Source: CAZICM01 sp964537685 (GTDB lineage Bacteria; Myxococcota_A; Polyangia; Polyangiales; Polyangiaceae). Taken from it: DNA of 64,000 nucleotides. The stretch spans positions 141,280 through 205,279 of the forward strand of contig CAZICM010000011.1 of assembly GCA_964537685.1 (NCBI GenBank), read 5' to 3'. Position 1 is the first letter of the stretch. Each line of letters opens with the position of its first letter. The notes below the pieces were generated by a model that saw nothing but the letters and a program-made list of their open reading frames with translations, made no database searches and was not told where the DNA came from. Of this stretch, positions 17,701-25,531 are shown piece by piece. Made by a program: the position numbers and the translations under genes.

Positions 17701-18647
17701 TCGGGATTGAGGAGGGCCATGCACAGTTCATCGAGGTCTTGCGGGACGCCTGGAATGCGTATTCGTGGCCGTTCGGGGATAATAAGTGCCCTATCACTAA
17801 GCAATTTTGCAGGCGATTCTGAATCATGAGGCACCGCGCCTGTGAGCGCCTCGTAGAGCATGACCCCGACCGCGTACCAATCCGAGGCTGTGCCGGCAGG
17901 CTGAAGGAGCACGAGCTCAGGTGCCATGTAGGCGGGAGTTCCTGCAAGATTTCGCTTGGTCTCCTTGTCCGGGAGGACATCACTGACCAGTCCGAAGTCG
18001 AGAATTACAACACGGCCTTCACTGGTCACCATGACATTGCTTGGCTTGAGATCGCGGTGGAGCTTGCCCGCGGCATGCAGTGCGGAAACGCCTTCTGCGA
18101 GCTGGCGCATCGCCGTGCGCAGCCTGTCCACGCAATCTGGAGACAGCGGTTTCGATGGGGGAGGTGTGGGGATGGCCGCAGGATTGGGGGTATCTAATAT
18201 CAATACAGAGGGAGTATGCGTTTGTGTCGTTGTGGGGGCGAGTACTGTCTCCGCAAAACGGGTCGTTGTTCGGCGACGTAGGTCTGCTCCGCGCACATAG
18301 TCGAGAAAGGAGGCGCCGTGCACGAGTTCCATCGTGAAAAACCAGTCATCGCCCTCGCCCACAAGCTCATGCAAGACGACCAGGTTTGGGTGGATAATGT
18401 CCGCCACTGAGCGAAATTCGTTTTTTAGCCGGAGCAATCCTTTAGGGCTCATTCTCTGTAGCGTTTTTAGCGCTACTCGTTCATTTCGTTCAGTGTCGAG
18501 CGCAATGTACACAACACCCATGCCCCCCGCTCCCAGGTGCTCCAGGATGCGATAGCGGCCAATCTGCACGGGGGCTCCAGGCTCCGATGGCCGGATTCGC
18601 CTTGAGTCAGGACCGTCCGAACTCGGATTCGAGCGATGCGTTGGCAT
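14751..18647 (-). CDS. Large Ser/Thr kinase fused to AAA ATPase and helical repeats (PknK-like)
   Basis: The 1298-residue protein begins with a kinase domain (GAGGMGVVY at 39-47, Lys61, HRDLKPSN at 197-204, DFG at 217-219) interrupted at about 124-168 by a Thr/Pro-rich insert. An AAA_16 ATPase follows (about 345-620): GRSGMGKST Walker A and LVLYIDDLQWGD Walker B. The last 600 residues are TPR-like helices. This is the architecture of PknK/MalT-like signal regulators abundant in Polyangiales; the ATPase and TPRs sense a ligand or partner. There is no C-terminal DNA-binding domain. It lies 31 bases downstream of an amine oxidase gene and is likely cotranscribed with it. Confidence 0.9.
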   Translation of the reverse strand: MPTHRSNPSSDGPDSRRIRPSEPGAPVQIGRYRILEHLGAGGMGVVYIALDTERNERVALKTLQRMSPKGLLRLKNEFRSVADIIHPNLVVLHELVGEGDDWFFTMELVHGASFLDYVRGADLRRRTTTRFAETVLAPTTTQTHTPSVLILDTPNPAAIPTPPPSKPLSPDCVDRLRTAMRQLAEGVSALHAAGKLHRDLKPSNVMVTSEGRVVILDFGLVSDVLPDKETKRNLAGTPAYMAPELVLLQPAGTASDWYAVGVMLYEALTGAVPHDSESPAKLLSDRALIIPERPRIRIPGVPQDLDELCMALLNPDPAARPDAAEILARIGGPTPNPIFYKDTVPPPSAIDVIGRDAELAVLEKALEVVSQGAPSTIYIGGRSGMGKSTLCESFLRHIGARKDTLLLRGRCYERESLPFKAFDSIIDALARFLEGLPESELRLLLPAHMRELSRIFPVLLTLKGLDIGPAEDDRTRDPNELRQRAFKGFKELLARIATRKTLVLYIDDLQWGDIDSARLFEELFAPPNPPTALLLCSYRSEEIDKSPFLKKILDSIPAQGAARSIQRLEIEPLSFEYARTLALSLMGKHGPDAEARALSIARESGGSPFFIEQLVRHAESLDAASSTAEQQGGEALLNAPNPKEISLEELITARVTLLAPEPRRLLEVIAVAGGPVQLGVALSAAGIGLGAHGLLSTLRNARLVRSLGVSELDTVESYHDRIRESVYGQLSEDLRSQRHAAIADEIERRTPEDAVRLAFHFNGAGERAKASAYAQTAAEKALGSLAFERAAEFFRLALETAQDPADSPRYALLHEALGEALAEAGRGAEAAPHYFEAAKRAPSERATGLRSLGAQHLLSSGHFEEGRAALGPVLEEVGIPWPQTSGRALLSTLIGFIRLKMRGLSYQLRPPAEISAADRTRLEACASAIKGLLSFDSMRAASFLLRYTRLALDIGDPTCIAWALTLYGMVQMYEGSAKGFTQGMSLLDEVERMAITRETPNVRANIFQCKGIGLMGITQFDEGTKLVQQALTIFRDQCRGVDWECNTAISAIAESLKWLGRFNELRTLLPPWKRQAERLGNVFAVVSAQLAGANIELADGHPNAARQSAREAMRLWFKDTYTHQHWYGDRIEISSDIYDGDIESAEHRLTTTYRALRSADLMRVQYVRINVLQLRAAISLARARGFRAPLLRRRASQDANTLAKLGTPCAQGSSELILGTLATQLGRQEEALSRFKSAVELFSAAGMLLHEAAVRRHMGLFIGGDEGAGQCKAALDVLREQGIADPERFCSIIVQTTS

Positions 18648-18678
18648 GTCGCCTCGTTGTGGTGTGCTGTGTTTCCTG

Positions 18679-20805
18679 TTATGGTTTGCTGCTAAATGAG
18701 CGCAGCATCGATGCGAAGCGTCCAGCGATGAGGTGGCTTAGCTGTTTGCCCGCGGAGACATCTTTGGTCAATGTTGGGGTGGGGAAAGGTTCGGCCGATT
18801 TAAGCTGCATCAGCGCATTGCCGATAGCCGTCATCTGCCGAATATCTTCGAGGCCCGCATCGCTCGATGGATTCTTGGCGTTGTAATAGGCATTGCCCGA
18901 GCCGACAAATGACGTTGCCGCCTGCATGAACTCCATCGCCCATTCGGGGGGAGGAGGATTTTGGGGTGGGGGTGTTAACAGACCTGCTTGTATGAGCGCC
19001 GTTGCCAATTGATCGGCCACCCAGAGGAGCAAGGCTTGAGAGTCTTGAAACCATCGTTCTTGTTCCCATTGTTCGAAGTTTAGGCTCGAACCGTTGTAGA
19101 GCAGGGTGCAGAAATTGGCGAGCACCTCTTGGACTTGATCGACCGACAGCGGCGGGGGTTCGATAGGCATTTTGATGGTGGGCGCTTTTTCTTCGGGCAG
19201 GCTTGTTTCTTCGGGCGTGTCATCGAGTTCAGCATCGGATACCGTTCGGTTTAGCGCTGCAAGGATTTGATCGGCTACAAAGCGCCCCGCAACAATGGCG
19301 CCATCCATATAGCCTAGGCTTTGGCGCGCTTCGGAATAGCCATCGACCCGGCCCGCGCCGACTTTGCGCGATGTCTCCGCCGATGCGAAATATACATGAT
19401 TCCAGGGCTTATTCAGCAAACGGCCCGCGCAATCGGGTCCGCTCAGCATGCCCACGCCCATGACGGTGTTTGGACCCCCTCCCACATAGGTTTGAGCCGG
19501 ATCCCAGGAGTAGGGAATCAAATCGATAAATTCGCTGGAATCAGCAAGGGCGCGCGTATCGTTGAAGAGAAAGGATAGGTTTTTGGTGAGAACGTCGACC
19601 AGTTTTTCCTTTGAGGGATAGGGTCCGAGTTCGTCTACTTGGCGGCCCACGGTAAAGGTCATCAGCGCATAACAGGAAGATTGTCCCTCGGGAATTACCG
19701 GCGAATAGTCCATAACCCATAGAATGGGCGTTCCTTCCGCGCCCGCATAACCGGTGTAATGAAGGCCGTGGCTATTGCGCCACCAGGGCGTCCTATAAAA
19801 AACAACGCATTTTATTGTGCGGCCCATCGGCTGCGAGGCGAGCTCTCTTCGCTTTTCCGGTAGCTCGGGGGCATAATTTAGCCGTCCATAGGTCTTTGGT
19901 GACATTGCTACCAGCACCTTGTCCGCCGTCCATACGCGGCCATCCTGCAGCGTGACCCGCACAAAGGGCTTGCCATCGGCATCGATCAGCGGATTTCCCT
20001 GCTCATCGGCTTGGCGAATGGACTGAACCGGGCTGTCGAAGTGAATGCGGTGCCGTATATGCGCAACCGTGCGATCGATTAACGCCTCCATGCCGGTTGC
20101 CATGTAGTACTGCTGCGGCCCACCCTCTTCATCGTTGACTTCATTGAGGAAACCCAAATTGCAGGCGCAATACCAATGGAAATAAAGTGCGGACAGCTCA
20201 TGAGTTTCCACGGAAAGCAGGGCTTGAACACTCATGGCCATCAGCGAGCGGGACATTGCGGGAATCCACGGGCGCGCAAGCCACTCGGCCATCGTGATGG
20301 AGTCCAGAGCCGTGATGTGGGCGGGCGAGCGCCAAGGCGAGGCAACATCGATCTGACGCTCAACCGACTGAATCTCAAGCACCAGAAGGAGCGCTCCAAG
20401 CACGCTCCACAGATCGAGATTGGGGGGAACGCCGCCGATGCCAAAGAGGCAATTGTCGCGGTTGTATTCGAAGCGAACACCGTCGAGCACAGCCACTTGA
20501 TTGCGGTAGGGCAGCCGGGCCGTGTAGCCATCCACGAGCGCTTCCGGCAGATATTGGTTGATAAGCGCCATAATCTCGGTCTGTGCGTCACCAACGTATT
20601 GAGCGCCGTGTTCAAAAAAGAAGCGCTGCGAGCCTGCGTTGCCAGGCGTATATCCAAAGGTTTTTACGCGGCCGCCGAGTTTTGGCCCCGCTTCGAGAAG
20701 GGCAACATTGACGCCTGCGGCTTCAAGGCGGATTGCCGCTTGGGTGCCTGTCCATCCACCGCCAATAACGAGAACGGAAACGTGGTTGTCGTTCTTGCTT
20801 TCCAT
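18679..20805 (-). CDS. Flavin-containing amine oxidase
   Basis: The 708-residue protein opens with the dinucleotide-binding motif VIGGGWTGTQAA (about 13-24) and the LGGRVKTF segment (about 43-50) of the monoamine oxidase/phytoene desaturase superfamily. The C-terminal FAD motif appears as VYFASAETSRKVGAGRVDGYSEA near residue 475. The 170 residues after the oxidase domain are an alpha-helical Pro/Glu-linked extension not usual in the family. No signal peptide. Substrate unknown. It is divergent from a Rieske protein gene across 103 bases, which suggests an electron-transfer partnership, and is upstream of the big kinase. Confidence 0.87.
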   Translation of the reverse strand: MESKNDNHVSVLVIGGGWTGTQAAIRLEAAGVNVALLEAGPKLGGRVKTFGYTPGNAGSQRFFFEHGAQYVGDAQTEIMALINQYLPEALVDGYTARLPYRNQVAVLDGVRFEYNRDNCLFGIGGVPPNLDLWSVLGALLLVLEIQSVERQIDVASPWRSPAHITALDSITMAEWLARPWIPAMSRSLMAMSVQALLSVETHELSALYFHWYCACNLGFLNEVNDEEGGPQQYYMATGMEALIDRTVAHIRHRIHFDSPVQSIRQADEQGNPLIDADGKPFVRVTLQDGRVWTADKVLVAMSPKTYGRLNYAPELPEKRRELASQPMGRTIKCVVFYRTPWWRNSHGLHYTGYAGAEGTPILWVMDYSPVIPEGQSSCYALMTFTVGRQVDELGPYPSKEKLVDVLTKNLSFLFNDTRALADSSEFIDLIPYSWDPAQTYVGGGPNTVMGVGMLSGPDCAGRLLNKPWNHVYFASAETSRKVGAGRVDGYSEARQSLGYMDGAIVAGRFVADQILAALNRTVSDAELDDTPEETSLPEEKAPTIKMPIEPPPLSVDQVQEVLANFCTLLYNGSSLNFEQWEQERWFQDSQALLLWVADQLATALIQAGLLTPPPQNPPPPEWAMEFMQAATSFVGSGNAYYNAKNPSSDAGLEDIRQMTAIGNALMQLKSAEPFPTPTLTKDVSAGKQLSHLIAGRFASMLRSFSSKP

Positions 20806-20887
20806 TGAAATCTCCCCGGTTGTTAATGTTGAATTGATTGGCGAGCATATCTATCTCTTTGGGTGCTCACAATGTCTTCCTCAGTAG

Positions 20888-20906
20888 AACGCAAATGAAC
20901 GCAAAT
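20888..20906. repeat. Tandem AACGCAAAT repeat in the divergent promoter region
   Basis: Two exact copies of AACGCAAAT with a 10-bp period (20888-20896 and 20898-20906) end two bases before the Rieske gene start. One turn of the helix apart, they could be a regulator site, but their closeness to the start codon also permits a translational role. Confidence 0.4.
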
Positions 20907-20908
20907 CC

Positions 20909-22678
20909 ATGAATACAATCGATAAAAATAACGATGAATTTGTTGCAGTTGCAAAACTTTCGGATGTGCCCGTGGGCGGCGGGAAAACACTGAAAAAATG
21001 CGGAAAGCAAATAGCGCTGATTCGCGTGGATGAAGGCTGTGTATACGCCATCGATAATCGCTGTCCCCACGAAGGTTATCCCTTGGCGGATGGAACGATT
21101 AAAGATGGGGTGCTCACTTGTGATTGGCACAATTGGAAATTCGATTTGAAATCGGGGGCTTGCCTAAGGGGAGGGGAGGATGTGCGGGCCTATCCATTGT
21201 GTGTGAAGGATGGCGAAATCCTTCTGGATTTGAGGGACAAAGATAAGGAAGCCCTATTGCCCAGGGCACTTTCGAGTTTTGATGAAGCCGTTGAAGAGCG
21301 GGATTTAGGGCGTGTATCGAGGGATGTAATTCGTCTCTTTGATTTGGGAAAAAATCCTGATGAATTGATTACCCGGGCGGCGAAGTATGCGGTTCAGCGC
21401 TTGGAATGGGGCTGGGATCATGGGCAGACCGCGGCATTTGAATGCATGCAGATTATGGATTTATACAAAGGTCACCGGCGCACAATTCCGGTGACGCAGG
21501 CGGTGGCCGCGGTGACCGACCGGGCATTGAGAAGGCCCGTGAGAAAGGCGCCTGAGCCGTTAAAAGAGCCTCCCCGCAATCTCGAAGAGGCGAGGATCGC
21601 ATTCGATGAAGCCTTGGAAGGGGAGGAGCAGGAGCGGGCCGAGGCGATATTTATAGAGGCTTTGGCGCTGGGCATTACGCTGAACGAGGCGAGGAAATGG
21701 CTTTTTTCAGCGGCCACCGCCCATTTTCTGAGCTATGGCCACGGATTGATTTTTACGGTCCGGGCATTTCAAATGCTTGAACGTATTGGATGGCAATACG
21801 CTGCTGATTTTTTGCCCGGTTTGGTGTTTCAGATCGCTTGGGGAACGCGGGAAGACCGGCTGCCCTATATGAGGAAATTTAGGCTGAAGCTGGCTAAGGT
21901 ATTGCCCGAGCTTGAGCGCTTGTTCGAAAAACAGAAAAACGCTTCGAAAGGAGGGATTTGGGAGGGGGAGGATGCTCTATTCGATCGTATTGTAGGCGAT
22001 TCGATGGAGGAAGGTTTCGAGGGTGTGCTGGCTGCTCTTGAGAATGGAATTCATTTTGATCGTATTGTGAGCGTAATCAGCCAGGCGGCTTCTGAGCGAT
22101 TGCTTCGTTTTGATCCCCGTATCGATAAAAATCCCTACCGGGAAGAGGGATGGCTCGATGTGACGCATTTGCTGACCTATGCGAATGCGGTGAGAGAGGC
22201 TTATGCGGCCGAGCCTTGTGCAGAAATGATACGGGGCCTGTTTATGGCGGCGTGGTTTGTTCATTATGTGCATCATTTGGATGCGCCGCCGGAACTTCGT
22301 TTTAAATACGAGCCTTTAGGAAAAGGTTTTGGTGGGGAACATTTAATGGACGGGCTGAAGATCGCGCTCGAAGAAAGGTATGCCCAGGCGGCCGTGGCTT
22401 ATGCCGAGGCTTATTTGGAAGGGGGAAACGATATCGGGGCCCTAAGGGCGATGCTGCTTCGCTATGCGGTCGAGGATTCAGCCGCGGTCGATATTGTGCT
22501 CGCGCATCATATAAAAACAATCGCGGCGGCTTTTGCGGAATCGGCGGCCATGGCCGGCCCAGGCCCAAAGAGGCGTTTCTGGCCCGTGTTATCGGCGGTG
22601 CGCTTTATGGCTTCGCCTAAAGTGGAACGTTTCTTAATGAAGAATGCTCTTTTGGCGATTAAGCTGGCTTCTGATTAG
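20909..22678 (+). CDS. Rieske 2Fe-2S protein with large helical C-terminal domain
   Basis: Residues about 10-107 form a Rieske domain with both ligand pairs present: Cys52/His54 (CPHEGYPL) and Cys71/His74 (CDWHNW), the ferredoxin/dioxygenase type with no disulfide Cys. The remaining 480 residues are alpha-helical and without a domain I can name; they contain no mononuclear iron facial triad that I can see, so this is not a standard ring-hydroxylating oxygenase. It likely carries electrons to or from a partner, plausibly the divergent flavin amine oxidase. Its end overlaps the convergent coaD gene by 20 bases. Confidence 0.88.
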   Translation: MNTIDKNNDEFVAVAKLSDVPVGGGKTLKKCGKQIALIRVDEGCVYAIDNRCPHEGYPLADGTIKDGVLTCDWHNWKFDLKSGACLRGGEDVRAYPLCVKDGEILLDLRDKDKEALLPRALSSFDEAVEERDLGRVSRDVIRLFDLGKNPDELITRAAKYAVQRLEWGWDHGQTAAFECMQIMDLYKGHRRTIPVTQAVAAVTDRALRRPVRKAPEPLKEPPRNLEEARIAFDEALEGEEQERAEAIFIEALALGITLNEARKWLFSAATAHFLSYGHGLIFTVRAFQMLERIGWQYAADFLPGLVFQIAWGTREDRLPYMRKFRLKLAKVLPELERLFEKQKNASKGGIWEGEDALFDRIVGDSMEEGFEGVLAALENGIHFDRIVSVISQAASERLLRFDPRIDKNPYREEGWLDVTHLLTYANAVREAYAAEPCAEMIRGLFMAAWFVHYVHHLDAPPELRFKYEPLGKGFGGEHLMDGLKIALEERYAQAAVAYAEAYLEGGNDIGALRAMLLRYAVEDSAAVDIVLAHHIKTIAAAFAESAAMAGPGPKRRFWPVLSAVRFMASPKVERFLMKNALLAIKLASD

Positions 22679-23165
22679 AAGGCGGTGCGAATTTAGCCTT
22701 GAGCGCGGCGCATACAGCGGGCGGGACATAATGGCTGACATCTCCGCCGTGGCTCGCGATTTCCCTGACCAGCGATGAGGAAATAAATCCGTAGCGGGTG
22801 CGCGTCGGCAGGAAAATCGTGTCGATGTGCGGCGCCATATCGGAATTGGCATGGGCAATTTGAAGTTCGTATTCGAAATCGGTGGATGCCCGCAGGCCCC
22901 GCACAATGACGCGCGCGCCAATGCGATCGCAATAATGAATGAGTAGGCCGTCAAAGAAATCGAGTTGTATGCGAGGGATCGTTTGCGTGACTTCGCGCAG
23001 GAGATCGACCCTTTCCGAAAAGGTAAACAGCGATTTTTTGGTGGCATGCCGGCCCACCGCAATCACAACATGATCGAAAAGATTGGAGGCCCTTTCGATT
23101 AAATCTAAATGGCCAAAGGTGACTGGATCAAAACTCCCCGCGTAAACGGCTGTTATTTGGCCCAT
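22659..23165 (-). CDS. coaD: Pantetheine-phosphate adenylyltransferase
   Basis: The 168-residue protein has the nucleotidyltransferase signature AGSFDPVTFGHLDLI (residues 9-23), the VRGLRASTDFEYELQIA segment and the ISSSLVREIA motif typical of CoaD, which makes dephospho-CoA from phosphopantetheine in coenzyme A synthesis. Length and motif spacing are standard. It is the last gene of a minus-strand operon, 48 bases after a lipoprotein gene, and its 3' end overlaps the Rieske gene from the other strand. Confidence 0.96.
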   Translation of the reverse strand: MGQITAVYAGSFDPVTFGHLDLIERASNLFDHVVIAVGRHATKKSLFTFSERVDLLREVTQTIPRIQLDFFDGLLIHYCDRIGARVIVRGLRASTDFEYELQIAHANSDMAPHIDTIFLPTRTRYGFISSSLVREIASHGGDVSHYVPPAVCAALKAKFAPPSNQKPA

Positions 23166-23213
23166 GGGATGCCATCTCCAATGGATAGTTGATTACCGGT
23201 GTTTTCAATACAA

Positions 23214-24650
23214 TCAGCGATCGGGTGTATTTTTTGGTGTATTAGGCTTGGGCGCGCTTTTTTCCGGTGCGGGAGAGGGCGCGGGGGCAGAGGGAGGCGG
23301 CTCCTTTCCAAGCGTGGCCGGAGGTTCTAGGCCCACATTCGGGATGCCAGGCGAGGCCAGTGACTCCTCGAGCATTTTTTGGAAGACGGAGTTGTCTTCA
23401 ATCCAAAGGGATTGGCCGCCGTCGCCCATGGTAATTCGAAAATAGGCCAAGAGGCCGGCGCCGATGACGCCGTCGAGATCGAGGGGTGTGAGGGCTTTTT
23501 CGACGTCGGTGAGCGCAGGGCCGTAAACGCCCGGCACTTTGGGGATATCGTAGGCACCCAGGCGCATCAGGGGAATTAAGCCTTGTTTTAGGCTCTGCTG
23601 AGGATCTTGGGGAATAGGCGATAGATCCTTGATATCGAGTCCGGCTTTTTTCCATCCGGCTTGATCGAGCGCGACGGGAAATCGCATGGTCGTGTCGATA
23701 AGAAGGGAAGCTGAGATGTTTTTATCGGCGGATAGGCCGCTCCGTAGAACCATCCCTCCGCCGCGGTAGTAGTACACGTTGAGGTGTGTCGCGTTGGGCG
23801 GCGGGGGCGGTGAAAAGGTGCGGACCACAAATTGATGGCCGCCGTAGTCAATGGTTGTGTTGAGGTGGCGCAGCAGGTTTACGCCCAGCAGCGCCTTGAT
23901 CGGCACGCCAAGCTCTCTGGAGATGCCGCTTAAATCTTGGGTGAGGGCGGGCACGTCGCTGACTTCAATGCGTTTGCCAAAGCGAAGTGAAACCCAGCTC
24001 GGCTCTTTGCGCGTGTTGCTGTCGACAACCAGTTCAGGCACGCCGGTCGAGATCATCGCGAGTGCGGGTTCGCCGTCGATTTCAAGCTCAACAATGAATG
24101 TCGGCGGAGCTTCGCGATCGGGGCTTACGCGCTCCATGTCGATCGCGGCCAGGAGGCCGCCGGACAATGTAAACGGTGTGCGTCCAGCTCCCCGGCGCGC
24201 AAGTTTCGCGATGCTCTTTGCCCATTCGTCTTTTACGTCGGGATCGTTGAGCATCGCTTCAAGCTCGTCGGCGGCGCGTTCGAGATCGCCCTTGTACCAA
24301 AGCGCGCGCCCGCGCAGGCCCGCCGCGTCTGTGCCTTTGATGCCTTTGAGGTACTGAAGCGCTTCGGCGAACTCCAGGCGCGCAAGCGAAATGCGCGCGG
24401 CAAGCATGCGGATCTCTTGATCGGCCGGAATGATTGAAAGCGCTTTGACGACCGAGTCATTGGCTTCTTCGACATCGGCGGTTTTAAAATTCTGCTGAGC
24501 GCGCTGATACCACTTATCTGCGCTCTTGGGTCTCAAGCTGTCGCTTGTTCCTTCGGCGCCGCCGCATGCGGCAAGCGCAAGGGCAATGAGCGCGGCGGTG
24601 CTTGTTCGGAAGGTTTGAGTTAGGCGCTTGTACATCGGTACATGTCTCAT
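23214..24650 (-). CDS. Lipoprotein with TPR and degenerate retropepsin-like domain
   Basis: The 478-residue product has a signal peptide with lipobox LALAAC (Cys29), a TPR-like helical part (about 45-150), then two beta-rich halves resembling retropepsin/aspartyl-protease lobes. In the first, the catalytic DTG is replaced by STG (about 201-203, ISTGVPELVVDS); the second half has LLIDTTMRFPVAL. It is therefore probably not an active protease, or active only through one lobe. The C-terminus is Pro/Ala-rich. The start ATG at 24650 overlaps the upstream stop as ATGA; Met at 24635 is an alternative. Confidence 0.8.
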   Translation of the reverse strand: MRHVPMYKRLTQTFRTSTAALIALALAACGGAEGTSDSLRPKSADKWYQRAQQNFKTADVEEANDSVVKALSIIPADQEIRMLAARISLARLEFAEALQYLKGIKGTDAAGLRGRALWYKGDLERAADELEAMLNDPDVKDEWAKSIAKLARRGAGRTPFTLSGGLLAAIDMERVSPDREAPPTFIVELEIDGEPALAMISTGVPELVVDSNTRKEPSWVSLRFGKRIEVSDVPALTQDLSGISRELGVPIKALLGVNLLRHLNTTIDYGGHQFVVRTFSPPPPPNATHLNVYYYRGGGMVLRSGLSADKNISASLLIDTTMRFPVALDQAGWKKAGLDIKDLSPIPQDPQQSLKQGLIPLMRLGAYDIPKVPGVYGPALTDVEKALTPLDLDGVIGAGLLAYFRITMGDGGQSLWIEDNSVFQKMLEESLASPGIPNVGLEPPATLGKEPPPSAPAPSPAPEKSAPKPNTPKNTPDR

Positions 24651-25531
24651 TTCTGTCGCGCCCCAGGCTCTGCGGCTGGGCCTACACTATTTTCTAAATC
24701 GAAAACGGGCTCAATGGCCAAGATGCGGTCGGATCGGAGATCCCGGCGGCTTCGTGACGGAAGCAGATAGCCGAGAACCCGCGGTGGGTCGAGGTCTGTT
24801 CGCACGGAGGTGATCCGCATTTGGTAGTCCTCGGGAGGCCGGCGCGCCGGGCGGTAGCGGATGTTCACAAAAGAGCTATTTTCCGCGGCTTTTACGGCTG
24901 CTGCAACGATGCCCGGGCGGGCATGGCGCTGGCCTATGCGGATATGCCAGAGGTCGCGCGGGGTGTGGGGGCGCAGGACGGTGAGCAGGTGTGTCCACAG
25001 CGCCATCAGGGCTTCTACGTCGTCGGCGGCGCGGTGTTCGCGGCTGCGGCTGATTTTAAGTTCGCTGCATAGGGCGGAGAGGCTGTGATTGGAAAACGCA
25101 AAGGCTCTGCGCGACAGCGTGAGGGTGTCGAGAAAATGAGGTATTCGCTTGGGGCGGCCGATGCGGGCGAGCTCGGCCTCGAGAAACGAAATGTCCCACC
25201 ATGCGGCGTGGGCAACGATGACCGAGCCCGCGATAAGCTCTTCAATTTGATGCGCGAGGTCGGCGAAGAGCGGCGCATGTTCGAGGTCGGAAGGCGTGAT
25301 GCCGTGCACGTCGCTGTTTCCGTGAGAGCCGCAGTCCGGTTTGATAAGCGAGCTGATTTGAGCTTCGATTTGGCCGTTTCGGGTTCGGCACGCGCAGATT
25401 TCAATGACCCGATCACTTCCGACACGCAGTCCTGTCATCTCGAGATCGAGAAACACGAGCGGCGCCTTGCTTAAAGGCTCATCCCATGCGCCTCCATGAG
25501 GAGGCTCTGCGTGTCCGGCATCTTGGGTCAT
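24647..25531 (-). CDS. DEDDh 3'-5' exonuclease, DnaQ/epsilon-like
   Basis: With the ATG at 25531 (ATGA overlap with the preceding reductase gene) the product is 294 residues. The exonuclease motifs are in order: FLDLEMTG (ExoI, Asp-x-Glu), VAHAAWWDISFLEAEL (ExoII) and HRAADDVEALM (ExoIII, DEDDh type). The C-terminal 90 residues are unassigned and include an RIGQRHARPG segment. It probably degrades or proofreads single-stranded DNA or RNA; it is not part of a DNA polymerase polypeptide. A longer frame from 25675 adds an Arg/His-rich leader that overlaps the reductase gene and is rejected. Confidence 0.88.
   Translation of the reverse strand: MTQDAGHAEPPHGGAWDEPLSKAPLVFLDLEMTGLRVGSDRVIEICACRTRNGQIEAQISSLIKPDCGSHGNSDVHGITPSDLEHAPLFADLAHQIEELIAGSVIVAHAAWWDISFLEAELARIGRPKRIPHFLDTLTLSRRAFAFSNHSLSALCSELKISRSREHRAADDVEALMALWTHLLTVLRPHTPRDLWHIRIGQRHARPGIVAAAVKAAENSSFVNIRYRPARRPPEDYQMRITSVRTDLDPPRVLGYLLPSRSRRDLRSDRILAIEPVFDLENSVGPAAEPGARQK

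Noticed and set aside
20176..20808. Plus-strand frame opposite the amine oxidase gene
   Set aside because: Shadow of the oxidase reading frame; no domain and skewed His/Arg composition.
22659..22678. Overlap of the Rieske and coaD genes as a possible misassembly
   Set aside because: Both C-termini are of normal length and composition; convergent overlaps of this size are common.
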